This document shows positions 1-9,328 of a DNA stretch of 47,555 bases, one piece after another. Source of the stretch: a bacterium (GTDB lineage: Bacteria; Actinomycetota; Acidimicrobiia; Acidimicrobiales; Bin134); contig JAPOSH010000044.1 of assembly GCA_026709815.1 (NCBI GenBank), positions 1 to 47,555 on the forward strand, in the 5' to 3' direction. Position 1 is the first letter of the stretch. Each line of letters begins with the position of its first letter. The notes under the pieces are model-generated. The model made no database searches and was not told where the DNA came from. It saw only the letters and a program-made list of their open reading frames with translations. A program made the translations under genes and the position numbers.

Positions 1-234
1 CCGGTAGCCCAGTGCGCCGACCACCAGCGAGCGGGCCCCTTCAACCGCGCGGCTGGGATCGGTGGAGCGCTCGGGATTCCGATAGGTAAACGCCATCCCC
101 CCGTGCAGACCCTGTTCCCGGCGCCGGGCCAACACAGCTCGGGTGGACTCGAAGGGCCCGGCCGGCGCCACGCCGACGGCATCGAGCCCCGCCGCCAATC
201 CGGCGGCAACCACCTCGTCAGCACGGACGGCCAT
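1..234 (-). CDS. queG: Epoxyqueuosine reductase QueG, N-terminal fragment (runs off left edge)
   Basis: Minus-strand translation MAVRADEVVAAGLAAGLDAVGVAPAGPFESTRAVLARRREQGLHGGMAFTYRNPERSTDPSRAVEGARSLVVGALGYR resembles the QueG/DUF1730 N-terminus; ATG overlaps the stop of the upstream NYN gene (TGATG). Confidence 0.75.
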   Translation of the reverse strand, partial: MAVRADEVVAAGLAAGLDAVGVAPAGPFESTRAVLARRREQGLHGGMAFTYRNPERSTDPSRAVEGARSLVVGALGYR

Positions 235-1619
235 CACCGGTGTCCGAACATCGACCACCCGTCAGGATCCTCCACCTCCAGTCCCATGACCGTCAGGAGT
301 TTGCGGGGATGGACCAGATTGGCGCCCTGGCCGCGGGCTCGCTCTCGCACGTCGTTGTCCTCCGAAACCACTACCAGCGGCCTTCGGAGCGGGTACCCGC
401 TGCACAAGGCGATGATGCGGTCGTCGGCGGTCTCCTGCGACGGGGTGAACTGCACAGACACTCCCACCGAGCGGGGGGTGGTGGCAATGTAGTCGTAGTC
501 GGTAACGCTGCCGTCGAACACCACCACGAATTCGGAGCATGGGTACCGGGAACTCAACTCCTCGACGTTGCGCAGGAACCGGCGGCGCTGTTCTCGCAGC
601 GTCATCTCCGGCCATTTCTTGAAGGTCACGTTGTAGCCGTCGATCAGCACCACGACCTCAGGAACCGAGTGGAGCAGGTATTCAACCGCCTCCGGCGTAT
701 CGTTGAGCAGCCCCTTGGGCATCGGGACCGGCAGGCGCTTGGTGGGGGGCTCAGGGCCGCTGTCGGTGCCGGGGGCTGGTTCTGGCTGGGCCTCGAAGCC
801 GGCTTTCTCGGCCACCGCCAACCGGCGCTCGACGTCCGCCAGCTTGTTGGTCAGGCTGTTGATCTCCTCCTCATGGCGGCTGCGGGCGCCCTTCAGATCC
901 TTCTTCAGCTGTTCGTTGTGCGTTTGGGCCTTCTTGAGCTTCTCGTCAAGGCGACGCCGGGTGCGCTGGCTTTGCGTCAAGCTGGTCTGGGCTGAGTCGA
1001 GCGCAGCGCGGGCCTGCTCGAGCTCAGCGGCCAGCTGGGCGGCCTTATCCTCGGCCCGATGGGCCTCGGTGCGGGCCTGGGCGGCCTGCAATCGGGCCTC
1101 GTCGCGCTCTCGGGTGGCCCGGTCACGCTGGGCATCGGCCTTTTGTCGGCTCGCTTCAGCCCGCTGAAGCCGCTGCTGTTGGCCTTGACGCCTTTGAGCG
1201 TGAGCGGCCTGCTCAGACTCCTGCTCGGCCACCGAGGCGAGTTGCCGGCACTCCTGGCGCCAGCCATCCGGGCGAGTCAGCCACAGCCAGCCGATGCGGC
1301 CGATCTCCCCCTCGGCAGCTGAGGCCGCAGTCCGCTCCCGGAACTCGTCGTCGGCCTCCACGATCTCGCGCACCTGCTCCAAGGCCCGCCCCGAGAACTT
1401 CTTGAATGCCAGGATCTGCTTCAACCTCGCCGGCGGGTCGATCGGGGATTTCTCGCGCTGGCCGGCCCGAGCGACTTCGACCGACTTCAAGAGCGCTTCT
1501 CTCAGCTCCTGCGTTTTCGGGCCGTCCTCCGGACTCGGGCCCTCTTCTTCTCCTTCTGTGTTTACCATCGGCGGGTGGGACTGCTCGGGTGATGCCGCCG
1601 GACTGTCTTTTAAGCTCAT
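234..1619 (-). CDS. Coiled-coil protein with C-terminal NYN/YacP-like nuclease domain
   Basis: C-terminus VVVLIDGYNVTFKKWP...VVVFDGS...TADDRIIALC...VVVSEDNDVRERAR is NYN/PIN-like; long charged central coiled coil. Confidence 0.8.
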   Translation of the reverse strand: MSLKDSPAASPEQSHPPMVNTEGEEEGPSPEDGPKTQELREALLKSVEVARAGQREKSPIDPPARLKQILAFKKFSGRALEQVREIVEADDEFRERTAASAAEGEIGRIGWLWLTRPDGWRQECRQLASVAEQESEQAAHAQRRQGQQQRLQRAEASRQKADAQRDRATRERDEARLQAAQARTEAHRAEDKAAQLAAELEQARAALDSAQTSLTQSQRTRRRLDEKLKKAQTHNEQLKKDLKGARSRHEEEINSLTNKLADVERRLAVAEKAGFEAQPEPAPGTDSGPEPPTKRLPVPMPKGLLNDTPEAVEYLLHSVPEVVVLIDGYNVTFKKWPEMTLREQRRRFLRNVEELSSRYPCSEFVVVFDGSVTDYDYIATTPRSVGVSVQFTPSQETADDRIIALCSGYPLRRPLVVVSEDNDVRERARGQGANLVHPRKLLTVMGLEVEDPDGWSMFGHR

Positions 1620-1625
1620 GTCTGC

Positions 1626-1653
1626 CTTTTGGTCTCATGCTTTTGGTCTCATG
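1626..1653. repeat. Perfect 14-bp tandem duplication (cttttggtctcatg x2) just upstream of the NYN start
   Basis: Two adjacent identical 14-mers at 1626-1639 and 1640-1653; on the coding strand each carries an extra ATG. Confidence 0.9.
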
Positions 1654-1666
1654 TTGTCTTTCAAGT

Positions 1667-2731
1667 TTACCTTTGCCCTCCACCGGCCTGGGCCGCCTCA
1701 TTGGAAATCGATACGAAGCGCTCCAACACCCGACTGGCCCCGCCGTCGTCAATGGACGCCGAGGCGGCCTGAAGCCCCTCTTCCAGCGCGTCGCACACCT
1801 CGGCCACCACCAGCGCTGCGGCGGCGTTGAGCACCACGATGTCGCGATGGGCGCCTGGTCGGCCGTCGAGCAACCGCCGCAGATAGTCGGCGTTGAGAGC
1901 CGCTTCCCCGCCCACCAGATCTTCGGCCCGGGCGGGGGCCAGCCCAAAGGCGGCGGGGTCCACTGTGTGGTGGAAGATGCCGCCGTCTCGCAGCTCCCAC
2001 ACGTCGCTGGGAGCGGTGGTGGACAGCTCGTCCAAGCCGTCGCGACCGCGCACCACCATGGCCCGCTCCGACCCGGTGGCAGCCAGCACCTCAAGCATGA
2101 TCTCGGCCATCGACCGGTCGCTGACCCCCACCAGTTGGCGCTTCACCCTGGCCGGGTTGGCCAGCGGGCCGAGGAAATTGAAAACTGTGGCCACCGCCAG
2201 CTCCCGACGCGGCGGCCCGGCATGGCGCATGGCCGGATGAAACCGAGGCGCCATGCAGAAGCCGAAGCCGACCTCGGTGACGCATCGAGCCACCCCGGCG
2301 GGACCGAGGTGAATCGCCGCCCCCAGCGCCTCCAGCACATCGGCTGAGCCGCATTTCGACGAGGCCGACCGGTTGCCGTGCTTGCACACCCTCGCCCCTG
2401 CTCCGACGGCGACCAGCGCGGCCGCAGTGGAGACGTTGATGCTCCCGCTGTTGTCGCCGCCGGTCCCGCAGGTATCGATGAGACCGAGGCCGGCCGCATC
2501 GAGCGGGACCGGTGCTGAAGCCCTTCGCATGGCCCAGAGCAGGCCCACCAGCTCCTCTTGGGTCTCCCCCCTAGTCCGCAAGCCGATCACGAAGCCGGCG
2601 ATCTGAGCCGGGGTCGCCTGCCCGAGCAAGATCTCTGTCATCGCCGCGTCAGCGATCTCCGACGAAAGGCTGCCCCCCGCGGTGATCTGCCGGAACACTT
2701 CGGGCCATCCCCCGCGCTCGCCAAGGCTCAC
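1667..2731 (-). CDS. trpD: Anthranilate phosphoribosyltransferase (start uncertain: GTG at 2731 or 2770)
   Basis: GGWPEVFRQITAGGSLSSEIADAAMTEILLGQATPAQIAGF...DTCGTGGDNSGSINVSTAAALVAVGAG...KHGNRSASSKCGSADVLEALG...NFLGPLANPA are TrpD hallmarks. The 878-aa ORF extension runs antisense through glpK and is not real. Confidence 0.93.
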   Translation of the reverse strand: MSLGERGGWPEVFRQITAGGSLSSEIADAAMTEILLGQATPAQIAGFVIGLRTRGETQEELVGLLWAMRRASAPVPLDAAGLGLIDTCGTGGDNSGSINVSTAAALVAVGAGARVCKHGNRSASSKCGSADVLEALGAAIHLGPAGVARCVTEVGFGFCMAPRFHPAMRHAGPPRRELAVATVFNFLGPLANPARVKRQLVGVSDRSMAEIMLEVLAATGSERAMVVRGRDGLDELSTTAPSDVWELRDGGIFHHTVDPAAFGLAPARAEDLVGGEAALNADYLRRLLDGRPGAHRDIVVLNAAAALVVAEVCDALEEGLQAASASIDDGGASRVLERFVSISNEAAQAGGGQR

Positions 2732-2775
2732 CGCCTCTTCGGGCCATCCCCCGCGCTCGCCAAGGCTCACCGCCT
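2698..2775. repeat. Perfect 39-bp tandem duplication at the trpD start region
   Basis: cttcgggccatcccccgcgctcgccaaggctcaccgcct is repeated identically at 2698-2736 and 2737-2775; in frame with TrpD (AVSLGERGGWPEE/AVSLGERGGWPEV). Confidence 0.95.
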
Positions 2776-2815
2776 TAGTGTGGCCGATCACCGCTGTGGT
2801 GCCACAATCTCCTTT

Positions 2816-4255
2816 GTGAAGATCTGCGTCATCGACGTCGGCACCAGCAGCATCCGCTCTGCGGTCACCGACGGGCACCGGGTCATCTGCTTCCGCCAAC
2901 AGTCCACCCCACCCGACATGCCCGAACCGGGATTGGTGGAGTTCGACGCCGACGACATGGCCTCGGCCATCGTCCAGACCGCCACCGAGGCTGTGAATGA
3001 GGCTGGGGGGGTCGATGCCGTCGCCGTCGCCAGCCAGCGGGGCTCGGCGGTGGTGTGGGAGCGCAAGACCGGCCGGCCGGTGGCCCCGGCGCTGGGCTGG
3101 CAGGATCTGCGCACGGTGGGCGAATGCCTCCGGTGGCAAGCCGAGGGCCTGTGGCTGGTACCCAACGAGTCGGCCACCAAGCTGGTCTGGCTGCTCGACC
3201 AGCATGACCCCGGCCGAAACCGGGATCTTTGCTTTGGCACCGTGGACTCGTGGGCAGTCTGGTGCCTGTCGCAGGGCGCCGACCATGTGATCGACCCCTC
3301 CAACGCGGCCATGAGCGGCATGCTGGCCGACGACGGCCGCTGCTGGTCGGATGCGCTCGTCGAGCAGATCGGGGTTCCCCCCCGCTGCCTGCCTGAGATC
3401 GTGGACTCCACCGGAGTGGTGGGCGCCGCCGCCGCCCTGCCCGGAGCACCGCCGATTGCCGGCATCATCGGCGACCAGCAGTCGTCGCTTATCGGACAGC
3501 GCTGTGTGCTCGAGGGGTTGGCCAAGCTCACTTTCGGTACCGGCGCCTTTCTGAACGTCTTCACCGGCCCAGACCGCCTGATTGCTCAGAAGCGCAGCGA
3601 CCGGGGCACGTTTCCCATCGTGGCCTGGCAGGAGAACGGGGAAACCGCGTGGGGCGTGGAGGCCATGATGATCGCCGCCGGGTCGAACATGAACTGGCTC
3701 ATAGACGATGTGGGCTTGCTGGGTGATGCCTCGGAGTCGTCCGCGATGGCCGACAGCGTGGCCGACACCGGCGGGGTGGTGTACGTGCCCGCCCTCTACG
3801 GGCTGGGCACGCCCCACTGGGACTTCGGGGCCCGAGCCGCCCTGTTCGGCATGACCGGGGGCACCACTGCGGCCCACATCGTTCGAGCGGTGTTCGAAGG
3901 GGTGGCCAATCGGGCCGCCGATCTGCTGGAAGCGGCCGAGGCCGACAGCGGCTACCACATCGAGCGGATCCGGGCGGACGGCGGAATGTCGAAAAATCCG
4001 GTGTTCATCCAGATATTGGCCGACACCCTCGGGCGAACGGTTGAGCTGTGCCCGGTGCCAGAGGGGACCGCACTGGGGGCTGCCGTGCTGGCCGGACGCG
4101 CCCTGGGACAGTGGTCGAGCTGGCAGGAGGTGGCTGATTCCTGGTCGCCGCGGGCGGTGGTGGCACCGCAGGCAGCCGCAGACCGCCAGCGCTGGCACGA
4201 GGCGGTGCAGCGGGCCTCCCGCTGGTATCCCGAGCTGTCCGACATCGGCCTCTAG
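2816..4255 (+). CDS. glpK: Glycerol kinase-like FGGY-family carbohydrate kinase
   Basis: GTG start; VKICVIDVGTSSIRSAV..., GIIGDQQSSLIGQ, LTFGTGAFLNV, GLGTPHWDFGARAALFGMTGGTT, RADGGMSKNPVFIQILAD match FGGY/glycerol kinase motifs. Confidence 0.85.
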   Translation: MKICVIDVGTSSIRSAVTDGHRVICFRQQSTPPDMPEPGLVEFDADDMASAIVQTATEAVNEAGGVDAVAVASQRGSAVVWERKTGRPVAPALGWQDLRTVGECLRWQAEGLWLVPNESATKLVWLLDQHDPGRNRDLCFGTVDSWAVWCLSQGADHVIDPSNAAMSGMLADDGRCWSDALVEQIGVPPRCLPEIVDSTGVVGAAAALPGAPPIAGIIGDQQSSLIGQRCVLEGLAKLTFGTGAFLNVFTGPDRLIAQKRSDRGTFPIVAWQENGETAWGVEAMMIAAGSNMNWLIDDVGLLGDASESSAMADSVADTGGVVYVPALYGLGTPHWDFGARAALFGMTGGTTAAHIVRAVFEGVANRAADLLEAAEADSGYHIERIRADGGMSKNPVFIQILADTLGRTVELCPVPEGTALGAAVLAGRALGQWSSWQEVADSWSPRAVVAPQAAADRQRWHEAVQRASRWYPELSDIGL

Positions 4256-4320
4256 CGGTCCGGAGAGGTTGGGTTCGAAAACACTGCGACCGGTGCCCTT
4301 CAAGCTGACAGACTAGGGCC

Positions 4321-4697
<377 letters not shown>

Positions 4698-4734
4698 CCG
4701 GCCTCTTCAGGCTTCTTCAGAGCAGAAGGGGCGT

Positions 4735-5247
4735 TCAGCATCCTCGGGGGGGCCGCCGGCGATTGGCGCCCATTTGGGCACGATCCAGCCGGCCTTGGGC
4801 GCAGAACAGGCGGCGGCGTTCCCGGTCGGTCAGCCCGTAGCGATTTATCGCCCACGCCCCGACGGCCAGCCCGATCAGCTCCAGAGCGATCAGCGCGGGG
4901 GCAGGCTTGAATTCGGGGAGATCTCCGCGGCCCACCCTGACCCCGAGAGCCGGCCACCAGAGCAGCTCGGTGCGCAGCCACGCTCCGTCGAGCACCAGGT
5001 ACAGGAACAGCCCGATGGGCAGGCCCAGCCATCGGCGGCGGGCCAGCCGGCGGCCCCGGGTGGCCAGCATCACCGCCACCATCGCCACCAGGGGCGCCAA
5101 CAGGGTGTGCATCGCCCACGGACCCCCGGCCAGCAGCTCAGCCACCGGCAGCACCGAGCCGAGCATCACCACTCGGTAGTCAAGAGCCGGGCTGTCGAAC
5201 ACCAAGGCCACCAGCACGAAGCTGAGGGCCAGGAACCAGAAGAACAC
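4735..5247 (-). CDS. Hypothetical integral membrane protein
   Basis: 170-aa ORF with several hydrophobic segments; located between rnpB and the zinc-ribbon gene. Confidence 0.65.
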   Translation of the reverse strand: MFFWFLALSFVLVALVFDSPALDYRVVMLGSVLPVAELLAGGPWAMHTLLAPLVAMVAVMLATRGRRLARRRWLGLPIGLFLYLVLDGAWLRTELLWWPALGVRVGRGDLPEFKPAPALIALELIGLAVGAWAINRYGLTDRERRRLFCAQGRLDRAQMGANRRRPPRGC

Positions 5248-5262
5248 CGGCCGGCGGCCCGA

Positions 5263-5985
5263 TCAAGTCCGCACCAGGATGCGGCCGCATTCCTCGCAGT
5301 GGAGCAGCTCATCGGCCGGAGCATGGCGGATGCGGTCGAGCTCCATGGCCGACAGCGCCAGATGGCAACCCTCGCAGATGCCGTTGCGGAGCCGGGCCAC
5401 CGCCACGCCGCCCATGCGGGATCGCAGCCCGTCATAACCGGCCAGCGCGGCCGGCGGGACTCTTGCGGCCTCGGCGCAGCGGGCGGCTGACTGCTGATCG
5501 ATCTCGGCCTGCACCACCGCCTCCGCATCGGCGAGCCGGCGCCCGGCGGCGGACACCTCGGCTTCGGCCGCTTCAATATCCGACCCCAGGGCCTCCACCC
5601 GGGCGTCGATCTCCTCGATCGCCTCCATGAGCTCCAAGGCGTCGCTCTCCATGGCGGAGCAGCGGGATCGCAGTCCGTCCACCTCCTCTTGGAGGGTCAG
5701 CAGCTCCCGAGTGCCGGTGACCTCTCCTGAATACAGCCGGTCGTGCTCCCGCTTGGCCCGATCCTCCAGAGCGGCCAGCTCGTCCTCGTGTCGGTTGAGG
5801 GCCCGCTTGAGCTCCAGCTGCTCGACTTGCAAGGCCTCGCGCCGGCCCGCGACCTGTTCGCGATCCTGTTGCCGGGCAGCCAGAGCAGCCCGCTCGGCGA
5901 GGGTCTCATGGCGGTGGCGAAGCTGGTCGATTCTGATGTCGTGATCCTGCACCGACAACAGGAGCTGAAGCTGATCGTCGCTCAC
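5263..5985 (-). CDS. Coiled-coil protein with C-terminal C4 zinc ribbon (CT398/DUF164-like)
   Basis: Heptad-rich N-terminus; C-terminal GICEGCHLALSAMELDRIR...LLHCEECGRILVRT; GTG start overlaps the upstream PBP stop. Confidence 0.85.
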   Translation of the reverse strand: MSDDQLQLLLSVQDHDIRIDQLRHRHETLAERAALAARQQDREQVAGRREALQVEQLELKRALNRHEDELAALEDRAKREHDRLYSGEVTGTRELLTLQEEVDGLRSRCSAMESDALELMEAIEEIDARVEALGSDIEAAEAEVSAAGRRLADAEAVVQAEIDQQSAARCAEAARVPPAALAGYDGLRSRMGGVAVARLRNGICEGCHLALSAMELDRIRHAPADELLHCEECGRILVRT

Positions 5986-8366
5986 GGCTCGATATTAGGT
6001 TCGGTATCAGGTTCAGCCGCGCCCTGCGCCGCGGGACTGGCGGCGGGATCACCACCGGCGCCGGAGGCTGCCGGGGCTTCGCCTTCGCCGGGGCCGTCGA
6101 ATTCGGTGCTGCGGCCCACGCAGGTGTCGGCCACCCCGTCGTCGTCGGAGTCCAACGGGAACTGCCCGCTAGGGCACACCGCTTCTACAGGCTGTGGGGT
6201 GCCGCAGTACAGCGGAATGGGATCCCCGCCCTCCACTGCGAATTCGCTGAACCCGCAGGGCGCCAATCCCGTCGTTGCCAGCAGATCAGCGCACGCGTCG
6301 TGGATGCCGTCGCCATCGGTGTCCACTGGGACGATGACCGGCACGACCGCCTCGGGGTCTTCGGGCGCGATGGGCGTATCACATGGGACACCCACGGTGA
6401 ACACGTCCTCCAGCTCTATCAGATCGCCGAGCCTGGGCTCGCCGGGGCAGCCGGGAAAGTCCACCGGCACCCGGTCGGCGTGGTAGGCCGTCATGAACCG
6501 CCCCCACGCCACGGCCGGATAGGAACTGCCGGTCACGCCCCGCATGGGAATTCGCTCGTTGGGGTTCCCTAGCCACACCGCAGTGGCCAGATAGGGGGAG
6601 TACCCGACGAACCAGGCGTCGGCCGACTCCTCGGTGGTGCCGGTTTTGCCTGCTCCGACCTGATTGGGGATCTGTGCCCGCCGACCAGTGCCGTTGGCCA
6701 TGTTGTTCTCCAGCACTTCAGAGGCCCAGCAGGCCGATCGCTCCGTCACCACCCGTCGGCCTGAGAGCTCGTGGCGGTAGAGCACGTTGCCCTGGCGGTC
6801 GACGATCCTCTCGATGAAGTAGGGCTCGTAGCGGATGCCACCGGTGCCGATCACACCGTAGGCCGACGCCATGTCGATCGGGTGAACTTCCTCGGAACCC
6901 AGCGGCAGCGACGCTACCGGCTCCAGCTCGCTGGTCACGCCCATGATCGCGGCGACGTCGATAACCGGCTGGATTCCGGCCACCCGGCCCAGCCGCAAGA
7001 AGGCGCAGTTGGAGGACACCCTGATCTGGTCGGTGATGGTTTCCACCTGCCCGGGCGAACTGGCGAAGTTGTTGGCCACATAGGGATCAGGCACGCCGCC
7101 GGGGTTGGGGATCTGACACGGGCCCCGCCCGCTGACGAGGTCGCTGGGCTGGTAGCCCTGCTCGAACAGGGCCATCATAACGAAGGTCTTGAACGCCGAC
7201 CCCGGCTGGCGGGAGCCCTGGGTGGCCAGGTTGAACTCCTCTGTGTCCTGGGCGAACCCCGGCCCGCCCACCACCGCCCGAACCGCCCCGGTGTCAGGCT
7301 CCAGCGCGGCCAGGGCCATGGTGGCTTCCACCCCGCCGTGGCTGCCCTGGTCGTACTCGGCCAGGGTGGCCGACACTGCGGCCTCGGCCTGCCGTTGGGC
7401 CGCGGGGTCGAAGGTGGTGTGGATGCTGAGGCCGCCGTTGAACACCAGGTTGAAGCGATCCTCGGGGCTCCCGCCCAGATACCTGGGGTCGTCCAACAGC
7501 TGCTGCTTCACCTCCTCCACGAAGTAGCTCTTGGGGGGCAGCTCGATCTCGTTGACTGCTTCGGGCAGCGGCTGGAGATGGTAGGAGTCGGCCTGCTCGG
7601 AAGTGATGAAGCCCAGCTCGGCCAGCCGGTTCAGCACGATGCGCCGCTGGCGCAGCGCCCGGATGGGGTTGTTGATGGGATCGGTTCTGCTGGGGTTGCT
7701 GATGAGAGCGGCCAGCAGCGCGGCCTCCCCCCATCCCAACTCGGAGGCATCCAAACCCCAGTAAACCTCGGCTGCAGCCTGAACACCGTAGGCGCCCTGG
7801 CCGAAGTACACCGTGTTCAAATACAGGTTGAGGATCTCGTGCTTTTCCATCTGCCGCTCGAGGCGCTTGGCCATGGCCATCTCCTGGAGCTTGCGCTCGG
7901 CCTCGACCTTGTTGCCCACCACTAGGTTTTTGATGAGCTGCTGGGTGATGGTGGAGCCGCCCTGGGTGATCCCCCCGGCCCCCACGTTCTCCAGACCAGC
8001 CCGGAACACCGCGCTGAGATCGACGCCGGTGTGGAGGTAGAAGTTCTCGTCCTCGATGGCGAGCACCGCATGCTGTACTTCGTCGGAGATGTCGCCCAGG
8101 TCCACGAGCACCCGGTTCTCCACATAGCTGAATACGTCGATGACCTGGAGGTTCGAGTCGTATACGTACGAGCGGATGGCCAGCTCGTCCAGGCTCACGT
8201 CTTCAGTCAGGTTCACCTCCACCGGGGTGGACTCCCACGACTGGAGCACATCAGCAGTAGGCGGCCATACCACGAAAAGGGTGGCGGCCAAGGCCAGCGC
8301 CAGCATCGGCATGAGCACCGTCAGACGGAACAGGTGGGACAGCCACCTCAGCAAGTCCTTCACCAT
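5982..8366 (-). CDS. Bifunctional penicillin-binding protein (GT51 transglycosylase plus transpeptidase) with calcium-binding-like repeats at the C-terminus
   Basis: AVLAIEDENFYLHTGVD, GGSTITQQLIKNL, RKLQEMAMAKRLE, KHEILNLYLNTVYFGQGAYGV; GSAFKTFVMMALFEQG; AGKTGTTEESADAWFVGY; C-terminal DTDGDGIHDAC and DSDDDGVADTC. Confidence 0.93.
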   Translation of the reverse strand: MVKDLLRWLSHLFRLTVLMPMLALALAATLFVVWPPTADVLQSWESTPVEVNLTEDVSLDELAIRSYVYDSNLQVIDVFSYVENRVLVDLGDISDEVQHAVLAIEDENFYLHTGVDLSAVFRAGLENVGAGGITQGGSTITQQLIKNLVVGNKVEAERKLQEMAMAKRLERQMEKHEILNLYLNTVYFGQGAYGVQAAAEVYWGLDASELGWGEAALLAALISNPSRTDPINNPIRALRQRRIVLNRLAELGFITSEQADSYHLQPLPEAVNEIELPPKSYFVEEVKQQLLDDPRYLGGSPEDRFNLVFNGGLSIHTTFDPAAQRQAEAAVSATLAEYDQGSHGGVEATMALAALEPDTGAVRAVVGGPGFAQDTEEFNLATQGSRQPGSAFKTFVMMALFEQGYQPSDLVSGRGPCQIPNPGGVPDPYVANNFASSPGQVETITDQIRVSSNCAFLRLGRVAGIQPVIDVAAIMGVTSELEPVASLPLGSEEVHPIDMASAYGVIGTGGIRYEPYFIERIVDRQGNVLYRHELSGRRVVTERSACWASEVLENNMANGTGRRAQIPNQVGAGKTGTTEESADAWFVGYSPYLATAVWLGNPNERIPMRGVTGSSYPAVAWGRFMTAYHADRVPVDFPGCPGEPRLGDLIELEDVFTVGVPCDTPIAPEDPEAVVPVIVPVDTDGDGIHDACADLLATTGLAPCGFSEFAVEGGDPIPLYCGTPQPVEAVCPSGQFPLDSDDDGVADTCVGRSTEFDGPGEGEAPAASGAGGDPAASPAAQGAAEPDTEPNIEP

Positions 8367-8470
8367 GCCTCCGGGATTTCCGGTCTCGCTGCAAACATCG
8401 GGCTCACGCGGCCCGCATATGTACCCAGGCCCCTCACGCTAGCGGCTACGAGGCAAGGCAAGGGGCTCGC

Positions 8471-8935
8471 TCAGTAGCTGCCACCCAGTTTGGTGTGATC
8501 CCAGCTGACGGTCTTCTCGGCCTTGATCACTACCGCGGTGCGCTTCTGGGCCATGCTCTCGGCCGCTTCGGACAGCATCTCACGGTCGACGTCGGGGTTG
8601 TTGCGGGCCATCACCGCCAAGGCGTAGCGGTGGACCACCTCGGGGTCGGTGTGCAGTTCGGCATAGCCGTTGATCGCCACCCCCCTCAGCTTGTCGTATT
8701 CCAGGCCGTCCTCCATCAGCACGGCGATGCGGCCGTCCCGCTCCAAGTTCTTGATCTTCTGCGACTTGGTATAGGTCTCGAAGACGATGTCGCCGTCCAC
8801 CACCCCGAACCACAGTGTGCTCAGATGGGGGGTTCCGTCCTGGTTGATGGTGGCCACCTGGAGGCTCTTCTGCTCCTCGATGAAGGCTTCGAGCTCTTCG
8901 GGGGTCATGCGGATCTTCTCGCGTCGCTTCGCCAT
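8471..8935 (-). CDS. PPOX-class F420-dependent/pyridoxamine 5'-phosphate oxidase-like protein
   Basis: MAKRREKIRMTPEELEAFIEEQKSLQVATINQDGTPHLSTLWFGVVDGDIVFETYTKSQKIKNLERDGRIAVLMEDG; internal ATG preferred over the 215-aa extension. Confidence 0.85.
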   Translation of the reverse strand: MAKRREKIRMTPEELEAFIEEQKSLQVATINQDGTPHLSTLWFGVVDGDIVFETYTKSQKIKNLERDGRIAVLMEDGLEYDKLRGVAINGYAELHTDPEVVHRYALAVMARNNPDVDREMLSEAAESMAQKRTAVVIKAEKTVSWDHTKLGGSY

Positions 8936-9012
8936 GGGGTCAGCCTCCCACACCGGCTCGGCGCGTGCCTCGCCGTTTGACGCCGACTCCTTGGGGCGAT
9001 GTCGGCGACTGG

Positions 9013-9228
9013 TCAGACGATATCGGGCGCTGCCGCCCACCACCACCAGCCCAAGGCTGCGACTGCTCCTGCGAACAAGGCGAAAAACAACGCCCGCTTG
9101 GCCAGTTTGTACAAGCACACCACCGTGGCCAGCACGGCGACGATCACTGCGGCCAGCGCCAGCTCAGGGTTGACAGTGGCGAACTCGATCAGCTCGGGGG
9201 GTATGTCATCGCGCACCGACGATGGCAC
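9013..9228 (-). CDS. Small membrane protein
   Basis: 71 aa with a long hydrophobic stretch ELALAAVIVAVLATVVCLYKLAKRALFFALFAGAVAALGWWWW. Confidence 0.5.
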   Translation of the reverse strand: MPSSVRDDIPPELIEFATVNPELALAAVIVAVLATVVCLYKLAKRALFFALFAGAVAALGWWWWAAAPDIV

Positions 9229-9328
9229 GCAGTCAAGGGCCTGCTCGGGGATCTTGGCTATCGATCCCTCGCGCAGCTTCTCCAGCAGATGAGCGTCGAC
9301 GCAGTCCAGCCCGTCGGGGAGCCGCTGC

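Noticed and set aside
2816-4303. 878-aa minus-strand ORF extending trpD to 4303
   Set aside because: The extension is antisense to glpK; TrpD homology begins at about 2731.
6771-7925. Long antisense ORFs in high-GC genes (e.g. 6771..7925, 27020..28885, 28922..30046, 32660..34210)
   Set aside because: Shadow ORFs typical of GC-rich DNA opposite well-supported genes.
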